A stretch of 64,000 nucleotides of DNA from Candidatus Angelobacter sp. Gp1-AA117. Its GTDB lineage: Bacteria; Acidobacteriota; Terriglobia; Terriglobales; Acidobacteriaceae. This document shows positions 27,412 through 36,281 of this stretch, one piece after another. A program made the position numbers and the translations under genes. The stretch is from NCBI GenBank assembly GCA_003223515.1, contig QHVI01000050.1, forward strand, positions 47,890-111,889, read 5' to 3'. Below the pieces are notes generated by a model. It saw only the letters and a list, made by a program, of their open reading frames with translations. It searched no databases and was not told the origin of the DNA. Positions within the stretch are counted from its first letter, which is position 1, and every line of letters starts with the position of its first letter.

Positions 27412-27523
27412 TTTAACCGCAAAGTACGCAAAGGACGCCAAGGTAAGAAAGAGGGTTTTCGCATCGCGAGTTCAAGATTTTGCTTTCGCTACCTTCGCGT
27501 CCTTCGCTTCCTTTGCGGTTAAA
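27412..27523. repeat. Family C pair as 34-base imperfect inverted repeat
   Basis: The arm at 27412-27445 (TTTAACCGCAAAG...CCAAGGTA) is nearly the reverse complement of 27490-27523 (TACCTTCGCG...GCGGTTAAA), with 44 bases between. It lies just upstream of the candidate selenoprotein peroxiredoxin. The transcript could fold into a long hairpin. Confidence 0.75.
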
Positions 27524-27585
27524 GAAACCGGATACTGATTTGACCTTAGAAACCTGAACTTGTAGGCTTACTTCGGAGGAATTTC

Positions 27586-28161
27586 ATGCGTCGAAGAACT
27601 GCTGTCCTCTTGTTGTTATCTATTTTCCTGATGGCTGTGCCGCGGGCAGGCCAGCTCTGGGCACAGGGCGAGAAGAAACAGGCCCCACCACCCCAACCGG
27701 AGCCGAACTTGAAAGTTGGAGATACGTTTCCTGATTTCACTCTGTTAGGTCCAGACACGAAGAAGGTTTCACTCCACGATTTTAAAGGCAAAAAGAACGT
27801 CGCACTGGCGTTTGTGGTGTTTGCCTTCACCGGTGGTTGAACGCTCGAAATGCAGAACTTCCAGAAGAATTTCGAAAAACTGGAAGCTGCAGACACCCAG
27901 GTTCTGGGTGTAAGTATGGACAGCCCCTTCAGCAACAAAGCCTGGTCGGAAAAAGAAGGTTTCAAATTCCCCATCCTGAGCGACTGGGGTGGCGATCTTA
28001 CCAAGCAGATCGGCATCTACAATCCGCAATATAAGGCAGCCCGGCGCGTCACCTTCCTCATTGATAAGGATGACAAGATCGTGGAGATGCACGTGGACAG
28101 GGAAGCCATCGATCCGACGCAGCTTGTCGAATCCTGCGAGCGCAGGAAACTGAAAAGTTAG
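27586..28161 (+). CDS. Exported peroxiredoxin with TGA at the peroxidatic-Cys codon (candidate selenoprotein)
   Basis: Read through TGA 27838-27840, the frame codes for 191 aa: signal peptide ([18 protein letters not shown]), then an AhpC/TSA fold ([34 protein letters not shown][TGA]-[35 protein letters not shown]). In peroxiredoxins of this type the residue after FTGG is the peroxidatic Cys, so TGA most simply codes for selenocysteine (residue 85). A Cys near the C terminus (VESCERR) could resolve the selenenic acid. GGAGG precedes ATG 27586, and no second ribosome site exists after the TGA. A strong hairpin follows at 27851. Expected activity: thiol- or thioredoxin-dependent reduction of peroxides in the periplasm. 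A one-base nonsense mutation (TGC or TGT to TGA) is the alternative. Confidence 0.8.
27851..27891 (+). promoter_or_regulatory. SECIS-like hairpin after TGA 27838
   Basis: TGCAG (27851-27855) pairs with CTGCA (27887-27891), and, after an AA bulge, CTTCCAG (27858-27864) pairs perfectly with CTGGAAG (27880-27886). The 15-base loop begins 24 bases after the TGA, within the usual bacterial SECIS distance. The loop starts AAG rather than with G in the first two bases, so the match to the general pattern is incomplete. Confidence 0.55.
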
Positions 28162-29375
28162 TGTCCGCCTCCGCAACCAATGTGGCCCGCCGGGAAGATG
28201 ACCCCCGGCGGGTTCTTCTTTTGCTCTCCATTGCTGAATTGCTGGCCATGTCCCTGTGGTTCACAGGCACCGCTGTGCTTCCTCAGATCACATCCATCTG
28301 GCATGCCAATATCTCCCTGGGAGCATGGCTCACGATTGCCGTGCAGGTCGGGTTTGCTGTGGGTGCGATCACCTTCGCAGTCTTCAACATTCCGGATGTT
28401 TTCAGCCCCATCAAAGTGCTGATAATCTCCTCGCTTGCCGCGGCCGCCGCCAATGCGGCTTTTGCTTTTCTGGCGGCTGATCCGCTGCCTGCCATCATTC
28501 TGCGCGGGGCCACAGGATTCTTCCTTGCCGGCGTCTATCCCACCGGAATGAAGATCATTGCCGGATGGTTTCAGCGCGGGCGCGGCCTGGCGTTGGGCAT
28601 TATGATCGGCGCGCTCTCCGTGGGTTCAGCCCTCCCGCATGGAGTGAACTCCATCGGCAGCATTCCCTGGCGCGGCGTCGTGCTGGCGGGCAGCGGGTTT
28701 GCCGTGGTAGCTGCGATGATTGTTGGCTTGGCAGTGCATGAAGGCCCCTATGCCATGCCTCAATCACGCCTCCATATCTCCCAGATTTTTGAGATTGCAC
28801 GCAATCGCCGTTTGCGCCTGGCCAACTTCGGCTATCTCGGGCACATGTGGGAACTCTATTCCATGTGGGGCTGGATCGCGGTAATTCTCGCTTCGGCCAG
28901 CCGCTGGACCAGGGCACAATCCGAAGCGGGCACCACACTGGTGATTGCCATAGGCGCGATTGGCTGTGTCTGGGCGGGATCGGCCAGTGACCGCCTGCAG
29001 ACTGCAACCGAGTCGCAGAAAATTGCCCAGCGGGCCAAGGTCACGATTATTGCCATGGCGGTGAGCGCCGCCTGTTGTGTATTGGGAGCGCTGGTATTTC
29101 ATCAGCCACTGCTGCTCTTGCTGGTAGCGCTGGTCTGGGGGATTGCCATTATTGCCGATTCAGCCCAGTTTTCCGCCATCATCAGCGAAGTGGCGGAGAA
29201 GAGTTACGTGGGCACGGCCCTGACGCTTCAGACTGCGCTGGGGTTCCTGCTCACCGCAATCTCCATTCGCGCAATGGCCGCTATTGCCCAGCATTTTGGC
29301 TGGCAGTGGGCACTGGCCAGCATGGCCATCGGGCCGCTGCTGGGGATCTGGGCGATGACAGGATTAAGAAAATAG
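28161..29375 (+). CDS. MFS transporter
   Basis: A 404-aa protein with about 12 membrane helices of major facilitator type (LWFTGTAVLPQITSIW, GATGFFLAGVYPTGMKIIAGWF, GIMIGALSVGSALPHG). The start GTG 28161 overlaps the last base of the peroxiredoxin stop codon (TAGTG), so the two are translationally linked. Substrate is not evident. If the pairing is meaningful, it may move a compound tied to oxidative stress or selenium supply, but that is a guess from context. Confidence 0.8.
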   Translation: MSASATNVARREDDPRRVLLLLSIAELLAMSLWFTGTAVLPQITSIWHANISLGAWLTIAVQVGFAVGAITFAVFNIPDVFSPIKVLIISSLAAAAANAAFAFLAADPLPAIILRGATGFFLAGVYPTGMKIIAGWFQRGRGLALGIMIGALSVGSALPHGVNSIGSIPWRGVVLAGSGFAVVAAMIVGLAVHEGPYAMPQSRLHISQIFEIARNRRLRLANFGYLGHMWELYSMWGWIAVILASASRWTRAQSEAGTTLVIAIGAIGCVWAGSASDRLQTATESQKIAQRAKVTIIAMAVSAACCVLGALVFHQPLLLLLVALVWGIAIIADSAQFSAIISEVAEKSYVGTALTLQTALGFLLTAISIRAMAAIAQHFGWQWALASMAIGPLLGIWAMTGLRK

Positions 29376-29392
29376 TCGTTGCTGGGTTTCAA

Positions 29393-29425
29393 TGCCCATT
29401 TACCAACTTACCTACTTACCCATTC
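29393..29425. repeat. CATTTACC/ACTTACC repeat (family D)
   Basis: CATTTACCAACTTACCTACTTACCC lies between the convergent MFS and MscS genes; six other copies are at 51607-58849. Confidence 0.7.
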
Positions 29426-29428
29426 CAC

Positions 29429-30019
29429 TCAGGCCGCTTTACCCGGCTCATGTACGGTCAGGTCCATGGTGCTGGAACTGGCATAGGTGATGGGCAGCTT
29501 AATTTCATCCCAGATGTAGGAGAAATTCTGGGTGTAATTGAAAACCGCTGTTCCGAAGATTTGCGCGTTGGCGAACTGAATAATACGGCCGCTGTACTGG
29601 TCGCCCTTGACCCAGTTGCCGATCTCCATCATGCGCGTGTAGAAGAAGCCGATATCGATTACGTCGCCGCTCATCTTGTTGATCTCGATGCGGTCGCCCA
29701 CGGAATACATGTGCCCGGCAAAAACGGCAAGGCGTCCGGCAATGCTGAGCAGTGGTTCGCGCAGTGCGATCGCCAAACCTGCGCCGATCAAGCCCAGGAA
29801 GGTGCTGGTATGCGGGAGCGCCTTCGACCACAGGCCGACAATGGCCACCGCTCCTAAAACCAGCACTGCTGTATTCAGCAGGCGATGGCGGCGGTAGTGC
29901 TCCTTTGGGTCTTGCGTGTGGGCAGCAACAATCTTGTGTCCGGCGGCAGTGATGAGCCAGCCCAGCAGCAACACCGCTGCCGTTCCAATCGTGGGCACAG
30001 GATAAGGAATAAACCGCAT
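29429..30019 (-). CDS. Short mechanosensitive channel (MscS-like)
   Basis: A 196-aa protein with two to three membrane helices and the pore-lining MscS segment (TSTFLGLIGAGLAIALREPLLSIAGRL), then the beta domain (VGDRIEINKMSGDVIDIGFFYTRM, GRIIQFANAQIFG). Full MscS proteins are about 280 aa; this one stops soon after the beta domain and lacks the C-terminal alpha/beta domain. It would release solutes under hypo-osmotic stress. Stand-alone gene, divergent from the six-gene cluster. Confidence 0.82.
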   Translation of the reverse strand: MRFIPYPVPTIGTAAVLLLGWLITAAGHKIVAAHTQDPKEHYRRHRLLNTAVLVLGAVAIVGLWSKALPHTSTFLGLIGAGLAIALREPLLSIAGRLAVFAGHMYSVGDRIEINKMSGDVIDIGFFYTRMMEIGNWVKGDQYSGRIIQFANAQIFGTAVFNYTQNFSYIWDEIKLPITYASSSTMDLTVHEPGKAA

Positions 30020-30387
30020 CTGGAAGTGAGATGCACTCGGTGTCTTAAAACGATGCAGCCGGATGAACCCAAGGACGCGAACGACGCAAAGGTAGCAAAC
30101 AATGAAAAGACAACAACTTGGGTTCCATTGCGCCTTTAGCGCTGCTGACGTTGATTAAATTCGCATTTCGGGAATTCCCCGCCTGATTCCTTACATTCCC
30201 AAAAAGAGCAGCAACAGTTTAGGGAAACGTACTCAGCTTGCGTCCATACAGGTTGACGACGGAATCCACGAGTGAGTCTGCCGCGCGCGTGCTTGCCTGA
30301 TTGCACGGACCATTACGGTCTGGTGCGCAAAGCCAATAAGCACAACAAATTGCAACGATTCAGACGACATAAGAAGGGGAGAGAATT
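30020..30387. other. Intergenic region upstream of the six-gene cluster
   Basis: No gene is seen. It holds a family C fragment (AAGGACGCGAACGACGCAA, 30069 on) and must contain the promoters for the divergent MscS gene and the cluster. A strong ribosome site (AAGGGGAGAG) is at 30374-30383, four bases before ATG 30388. No promoter can be named with confidence. Confidence 0.5.
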
Positions 30388-33066
30388 ATGCCTAAGCCGC
30401 CATCCAAGCCGGTTCCTGCAAAGCCTGTAGCAGTGGCCAAGCCAGCCACACCCGCAAGACCTCAACCCAAGCCAGCGCCCATGGCCCAACCTGCCACGCG
30501 GGTTGCGGTGCCGGTATTTGTGCCTGCCGCCAAAGTCCCGGCTGCTCCGGCGAAAGGGAAGCAGCCTGCACCGGTTACACCTTCTCTGGCCAAGCCTTGG
30601 ATTGCTCCCGTAATCAAGCCCGCAGTTACGCCGGCAAAGCCAGCCACGCCAGTGCACACCACCGCACCTGCTGCATCGCATCCGCAGGCCACGCCTGCAA
30701 AGCCCCCGGTTTTTGCAACAACACCAGCGCACACGGTAGTCATACCGCCACCGCCACCGCGCCTGCAGACGCCCGCAAAGCCTGTAACTCCCGCGGCCAC
30801 TGGGACCGCGGCCGCGCCTGCGAAAACGCCGGTGGTGATGACCGCCGTGCCCCAGTTACACCCCCAGACGACGCCTGCGATCAATAATTTGCGCTTCATT
30901 GACCCGCATTTCGTCAACAACATCATCAATCTTCGTCCAGCGGCCGCGGGCGAGCCGCGTGACAAGATGAAAGCGCCCATCGCTCCGGCGTTTGACGTGA
31001 CCGATGAGATGCTTTTTGAAGATCCTGCCCAGCCGGCGAAAAAGTACTACCTGCCGCGTTACGCTCTGGCTTCAGACCACGAGCATTACCAGGTTTCATT
31101 CAAGCACGATAATTCCGGCTGGTCCTTTGTGGTGCGCCTGACCAAATCTGCCGCGCCCTCGCTGGCCACGGCAGCGGCATCAGCCCAGGAGATCGACCAT
31201 CACGTAGCGGTGCTGGCGCGTTACAGCCAGATGATTGGCAACCAGGCTGGTGCGCAGGAAGAACTTGCATTCCAGGAAGTAGGAATCAAAGACGGCGTGC
31301 TGGAAGCGAAATTGCGCCTCACTTCGCTACAACAGCGCGACTCGCTCTACCAGGCATTGCGTGACCGCACATTCGCAACCGCGCTGCTGGTGCGCCGCGC
31401 CATCACCGTGGCTGTGCCTGTTCCGCAGGCCGTGGCCATGCCCATTGGCATCCTGGCGCGCATCCCGCAGCCTCAACCTCCACAACCTTCGCAACCGGCA
31501 GTTCCGCTTTACCGGCAGGCTGACCGCGTGGTGGAGCAGGCAGTTGATCCGCGCCCCTTTGTTTTTTCGCCTGATCTGCACAGCTACATTTTCAAGGGCG
31601 TAACCCCGGCGTCTACTGGCGAGACTCTCCAGCTCACCCGCTATCAGGTGCCATGGACTGACGGACGCAGCCACACCTATTATCAGGACCCTGCGCGCCC
31701 TGCCGTCATGTATTACATGCCGGACTCTTTCAAGGTGACGCGCCGGCCTGATGGCGCGCATGAGCCGCTCATGTCCGTGCGCTTCGGCCAGGCGGCCTCG
31801 GTGGATGACCTGCAGGCTACGTTCTCGTTTGTGGGCGTTCCATACGCGAGTCCGCAAAGATTGCAGGATGCCGCCCAGAAATTGAAAACCAAAGCCAAGG
31901 ACTCGCTGCCCAAAGATGCTGACATTCAGTTTGAACCCCTGCTCAGCGCGCCGGAGAAAACGCATTTCAAGATGGCGTACCCGGGCTGTGATTCCAGCAA
32001 AGGGCCTTTCGAATTGCGTGACAAGGCAGCCGTGGACTTGCGCAGCGGCATTTCCGACTCCCTCACGCTGGCGGTGCCGAAATTTCAATCACTGTATGAC
32101 GCGCTCTTCAGCAGCTCATCTGTGGTCCTGACCGGCGCGGTGGATGTAGACCTGGGCGCGGATGCCGGCGAGGAGATTCCATTTGCCGCGCGGCTGGGCG
32201 ATCTTGCCGGAGACGTGCTGGCTTATTCCGAGCAGCCTCTCACTCCCGGAGCTTCAGCCGATGGAAGCTCAGCGGGACAGGATGGCCCTTCGATGACTGA
32301 CTCAGTCACCAGCGCTATTGGGGATGCGATCACTGGCGACGTGAAAGGCGCGGTGACGGACATTCTCGGCGGGGTCGCCGGGAAGCTGCTGCACCACGCC
32401 AAGAAAGACAAGGACAAGGACAAAGACAAGAAAAAGAAGAAGCCTGCGGCGAGCGTCCCCATGGAGCAGGGCGTACAAGCCACTCTCCAGAACATCATTG
32501 AAAGCCCGGTAGAGATTTCCTCGCTTACCGCCACTTTGGTACGCGATCAGGAAAGGCTTGCCGCAGTCATCGATGGGCTTGATCTCTCGCAACCGGTGCA
32601 GGTCGGCCCCGGAGAGCAGATCACCTTCACCGTCCGTCCCGCAGACCAGGTAACGGCGGGCGCGCCTGTACACGTGGAGTACGACCTGAGCGGCGTTCGC
32701 GCTGCTCCTGACCGTGACGCGATCTGGAAAGAGATACTTGACCCCAACACCACTGACAGTTATCTCACCACCATCACGGTGAAGACCACGGCATCGACTT
32801 TTGCAGCTCCCAAAGATGATGCTGACTCGCAAGTCGTCTCCGTGGTCGTGGATTTCGAGAGTGGGGTCTCCGCCGAACTGAACTCCGGCAAGCTGGAAAC
32901 CAAAATAGACCTGCCGCATTCAGTGTCGGATTACGTCCTGCGCAAGCCTGATGCGGGCGCATACCGCTACAAGCGCACCCTGGTCCGTACCAACGGAGAG
33001 CAGGTGCGTGATTCAGACTGGCGCGCTCCGGAAACCACAACCGTCCTCTACGTCACAACGCGGTGA
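30388..33066 (+). CDS. Cluster protein A: large Pro/Ala-rich beta protein, unknown function
   Basis: An 892-aa protein that I do not recognise. Residues 1-180 are Pro/Ala/Lys-rich (PAKPVAVAKPATPARPQPKP), like an extended linker. Two copies of a module follow: near 207 (LFEDPAQPAKKYYLPRY) and 431 (YYQDPARPAVMYYMPDSF), each with the signature shared by all six cluster proteins. A Lys/Asp-rich stretch (KDKDKDKDKKKKK) is at about 671, and the C terminus is beta-rich. No signal peptide or membrane helix is seen. It is the first gene of the set and its stop overlaps the next start (GTGA, 33063-33066), so translation is coupled. Confidence 0.75.
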   Translation: MPKPPSKPVPAKPVAVAKPATPARPQPKPAPMAQPATRVAVPVFVPAAKVPAAPAKGKQPAPVTPSLAKPWIAPVIKPAVTPAKPATPVHTTAPAASHPQATPAKPPVFATTPAHTVVIPPPPPRLQTPAKPVTPAATGTAAAPAKTPVVMTAVPQLHPQTTPAINNLRFIDPHFVNNIINLRPAAAGEPRDKMKAPIAPAFDVTDEMLFEDPAQPAKKYYLPRYALASDHEHYQVSFKHDNSGWSFVVRLTKSAAPSLATAAASAQEIDHHVAVLARYSQMIGNQAGAQEELAFQEVGIKDGVLEAKLRLTSLQQRDSLYQALRDRTFATALLVRRAITVAVPVPQAVAMPIGILARIPQPQPPQPSQPAVPLYRQADRVVEQAVDPRPFVFSPDLHSYIFKGVTPASTGETLQLTRYQVPWTDGRSHTYYQDPARPAVMYYMPDSFKVTRRPDGAHEPLMSVRFGQAASVDDLQATFSFVGVPYASPQRLQDAAQKLKTKAKDSLPKDADIQFEPLLSAPEKTHFKMAYPGCDSSKGPFELRDKAAVDLRSGISDSLTLAVPKFQSLYDALFSSSSVVLTGAVDVDLGADAGEEIPFAARLGDLAGDVLAYSEQPLTPGASADGSSAGQDGPSMTDSVTSAIGDAITGDVKGAVTDILGGVAGKLLHHAKKDKDKDKDKKKKKPAASVPMEQGVQATLQNIIESPVEISSLTATLVRDQERLAAVIDGLDLSQPVQVGPGEQITFTVRPADQVTAGAPVHVEYDLSGVRAAPDRDAIWKEILDPNTTDSYLTTITVKTTASTFAAPKDDADSQVVSVVVDFESGVSAELNSGKLETKIDLPHSVSDYVLRKPDAGAYRYKRTLVRTNGEQVRDSDWRAPETTTVLYVTTR

Positions 33067-34892
33067 TCGACATGATGTTTGAAGACATGCCCGACTTTCA
33101 GTCGACGCTTCAGGCGGATGGTGTTTCGGTCCTCGCCCCGTTTCAGGCAGACCGGAACACCTACACCCTGCTGCCCACCGGATTGGAGATTGCGCGGCGG
33201 GAGGATGGATCGCGCGACTTCCACCTGTCAATCGTGCGTCCTGAGAATCCCATGCTTCCGCCTGCTCCCTACGGCACGCTGGATTTCCGCCTGCAACCGG
33301 TCTTCTCCATGGAAAAGGGACTGGCTGCGGTGCGTGAACGCCAGGCTGGCGCAGTACTGGAGCAGGCAGTTTTTCGCGAAGGTGTAGTCACGATTTTTCC
33401 GGTTGGCGGCTTGAGCCATGCCCCGGCAAGCCTGTTCCAGCCAGTGCCCATCAACTTCCAGGGGCTTGGACTGGCGCGCTTTCTCACCCGTCTCGATGTT
33501 GACGCGGCGCTGCTGGTAAAAGACATGCTGGGCGCAAACACCGCTCCGTTGCGCGCGACGGCGCACCTGGAATTCTGGGGAGTAGCGCCGCGGCTGCCGC
33601 TGCATGTGCGTTTCGATCCGGCAAAACTTGTTCGCTACCTGCTTTCCAAAGCTGACAAAAACGGCAAAACTTCGCGCCCGGCTATTGTGGCCGCATTCCT
33701 CGCTGAGTCCAGTGACGTGCCCTGGAAAGTCGAAGGCAGCCGCGAGGGAATCTCCTCTGCTTTGTTTGCAAACTGCATGGCTGACCACGTGCGCGCGCGC
33801 ATGGCTACTTTCAGGATCCCGCAAAAACCAGATGAACAGCCGGCCTGGGTGCTGCCTTCCGGCGATCAGTTTGATAGTGGTGAATTCCTGTGGGACATGA
33901 ACGAGCCTACTGCTACCGCGCGGATGGTCTCCTTGAATTTCGATCCGCTGGCAGCGGCCAGGGCCCTGGCCGTTGAGCAGGGAATTGATTCACTTGTATC
34001 GCTGGACAAAGTGCCGAAGTTGCAGACCGGCGTTATCTCCATGGCTGTTACTGCCAATCTGCCTTCACGCCGCCAGGGAATTGTGGCCTTGGGAGTTGAC
34101 GTGAAAGTGCCTCCCAAGCTTCCATTTCGCCCTCAGCAGATCAACCGCACCGTGGAATTCCAGGAGCCACAGGATTCCGGCTCAGCCCTGGTGCAACTGT
34201 CACCCAAAGAAAAGCTGGCTTACACCTCCCAGACATTCGTGATGTACGAGGATTCAACCGGCGTGCAGCGGCTGGTTGGAGATGAAAAGCCGCAGGAAGG
34301 CGACCGGCTCACCCTGCATGCGGATGATTTTCCGCTCAGCTTCGCCACCATCGATGCATCCGACCGTTTGCTGGCCATTGGACCGCTCACCTGTACCTTG
34401 CGCCATGACGACGCGCAAAGTTCGTTCACGCTGGGCGCAGGGCAGCCGCCTCTCACGCTGGCAGTGCCTAAAGATGCTTCCGCCACGCTTGAGTTTGAGT
34501 TCCGGTCAAAGGATGGCACGCGGGTACTGAAACTGGGACCGCTGCCGTTTCGTCCAGCGCATTTGGACCTCACGTCGTTCCGTGAGTACGGTCCTCAGTC
34601 GCTCGATGTCCGCTGCGATTTTTCTCCTGGAGCGAAGCTGCTGGCCGTCGATCTGTTGCCTGAGGGAAGTGCGCCTGCAAGCATTTCTGTCGTCTTCATG
34701 ACGCCCGAGACGCCGGCGCGCAAGTTCAACTGGTTTGCTTCTTCGCCGTTTACGTCCGGCTACCGCTACCGCCTGCACAGCGATGACGCGGCCAAGCCAA
34801 ATCCCTGGTCCCAGGTGCTCTCACCCTTTGAGCCGCTGGTGTTGCAGGCGGCGGCCAGTGAGCAGGCCGCCAATGCAGGAGTTTCATCATGA
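33063..34892 (+). CDS. Cluster protein B: unknown beta-rich protein
   Basis: A 609-aa protein starting at GTG 33063. The N terminus (GVSVLAPFQADRNTYTLLP, then REDGSRDFHLSIVRPE) is a divergent copy of the module at the front of the other cluster proteins. Later parts carry LEFWGVAPRLPLHVRFDPAKLV, which corresponds to the Y-D-L...P segment of D-F. Mostly predicted beta by its alternating pattern; no signal peptide, no membrane helix, few cysteines. Start and stop overlap its neighbours by four bases on both sides. Function unknown. Confidence 0.72.
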   Translation: MIDMMFEDMPDFQSTLQADGVSVLAPFQADRNTYTLLPTGLEIARREDGSRDFHLSIVRPENPMLPPAPYGTLDFRLQPVFSMEKGLAAVRERQAGAVLEQAVFREGVVTIFPVGGLSHAPASLFQPVPINFQGLGLARFLTRLDVDAALLVKDMLGANTAPLRATAHLEFWGVAPRLPLHVRFDPAKLVRYLLSKADKNGKTSRPAIVAAFLAESSDVPWKVEGSREGISSALFANCMADHVRARMATFRIPQKPDEQPAWVLPSGDQFDSGEFLWDMNEPTATARMVSLNFDPLAAARALAVEQGIDSLVSLDKVPKLQTGVISMAVTANLPSRRQGIVALGVDVKVPPKLPFRPQQINRTVEFQEPQDSGSALVQLSPKEKLAYTSQTFVMYEDSTGVQRLVGDEKPQEGDRLTLHADDFPLSFATIDASDRLLAIGPLTCTLRHDDAQSSFTLGAGQPPLTLAVPKDASATLEFEFRSKDGTRVLKLGPLPFRPAHLDLTSFREYGPQSLDVRCDFSPGAKLLAVDLLPEGSAPASISVVFMTPETPARKFNWFASSPFTSGYRYRLHSDDAAKPNPWSQVLSPFEPLVLQAAASEQAANAGVSS

Positions 34893-36259
34893 CCGGCGAA
34901 TTTCAGGGCATTCAGTACCGGCAGAGCGCGGACGATCCATCTATGTTCTTCCTGGTTCCGGGGAGTCCTTCCCCGGAACTTCTGCCTTCCGGCGCTCCAG
35001 CGGCAAACATCATCGGCACGGATGCAATGGGCATTCTCCAGCTTGGCGTGCACTGGAACATTACTTCAGAACAGATGCAGACAGTCGAGCAGCACCTGCG
35101 CAACAAGTTCCCGGAAATCGATCCGCCTCTGCAACTGCGCATCGAGCCGGTTGCAGTAGAGGCAGTCCGGCTTCTGCTTACCATGCCTGATGGCAGCTCC
35201 ACGGAGTTGGCCACTGCTTCTTCCTCGAATTACCTGCCTTTTACTGCGCTCTTCAATCTCACCCTTCAGGGTGACCGCTACGGACAGGCAAGGCTGGCCA
35301 TTACCGGGCAGCGGCAAGTCCTGAAGGTGCGTTATGAAGCTTCAACGGAGTTACGCGCGACCTGTACGGCAACCATTTCCGGCGACGTGCGGAATGACCT
35401 GGAGCAGCTCGATCCCAGCTCTGATGTTGATGCCTGCCGCGCACAGATTGAATCGGCGCTGAGTGATGGCAGAATCCAGCTCGCCGTATCCGGCGATGAG
35501 GTGTCTGAAGATTTGCGCACCCGCACGGTAGATGCGGCCAAACGCCAGGCTGCCAACGTGCTCCAGCGGATGCTTGCGGGCACTGACGCGGCTTTAGATG
35601 CCGCTCAACTTGATGCATCGGCACGCCTGGATGAACCCAGGACCATCAAGCTGGCACGCGAAGCCGACGTGGGCGAATGGTTTACCGGCAGCAGGATGGC
35701 GAACTTCACCGTTTCACCGGTGAAGTTGACGGCTGCGCAAGCAAGCACCGCCCGCACTTTCAAAATCGGATTCGACCTTAAAGATTTTTCTGTCGCCATG
35801 GTGCAGGTCTGCTGCGGCAACGCACAGGCGGCATTCCGGCCTCCTGCATTCGATCCGGTCTCGCTGAAAGTGGAAACAGGCAAGCCGGTCACGGTCAAGA
35901 CCAGCTACACGGATGGCGGGCCTGTATACGAGTCGAAAGTGAATGCTGACGCCGATCCGGTGGTACTGCAACCGGAGCATCTGGGGTTCTGCAAAGTGCT
36001 TTTTGACGGCAGCGCGTGCAAGCAAAGCGGCGCGCAGCGGGTGAAGCTTCAGGCCAAATACCGCCCCAGCCATAACGGAACAGAAGACGATCACAACATC
36101 AACTGGAATTATGGCGATTGGAATGATATTTGGTTCGTGACTTCTAGGGAATCAGCTCTGGATGGCGTCATTAAGTACAGATGGCAGGAAACAAGTAGCG
36201 ACGGAACTGAAACTGAACATCCTTTCGTAGAAACCGCCAATCCTGAAATCAAAATTTAA
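34889..36259 (+). CDS. Cluster protein C: unknown beta-rich protein
   Basis: A 456-aa protein; ATG 34889 overlaps the previous stop (ATGA). The N terminus has the shared signature DDPSMFFLVPGSP (about 15-27). A helical section around 190-230 (VDACRAQIESAL, VDAAKRQAANVLQRMLAG) is followed by beta-rich sequence ending in WNYGDWNDIWFVTSRESA. Shortest member of the set. No signal peptide. Function unknown; membership is by position and by the shared module. Confidence 0.72.
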   Translation: MTGEFQGIQYRQSADDPSMFFLVPGSPSPELLPSGAPAANIIGTDAMGILQLGVHWNITSEQMQTVEQHLRNKFPEIDPPLQLRIEPVAVEAVRLLLTMPDGSSTELATASSSNYLPFTALFNLTLQGDRYGQARLAITGQRQVLKVRYEASTELRATCTATISGDVRNDLEQLDPSSDVDACRAQIESALSDGRIQLAVSGDEVSEDLRTRTVDAAKRQAANVLQRMLAGTDAALDAAQLDASARLDEPRTIKLAREADVGEWFTGSRMANFTVSPVKLTAAQASTARTFKIGFDLKDFSVAMVQVCCGNAQAAFRPPAFDPVSLKVETGKPVTVKTSYTDGGPVYESKVNADADPVVLQPEHLGFCKVLFDGSACKQSGAQRVKLQAKYRPSHNGTEDDHNINWNYGDWNDIWFVTSRESALDGVIKYRWQETSSDGTETEHPFVETANPEIKI

Positions 36260-36281
36260 CTAGCTTTTTGGAGGTAGGAAA

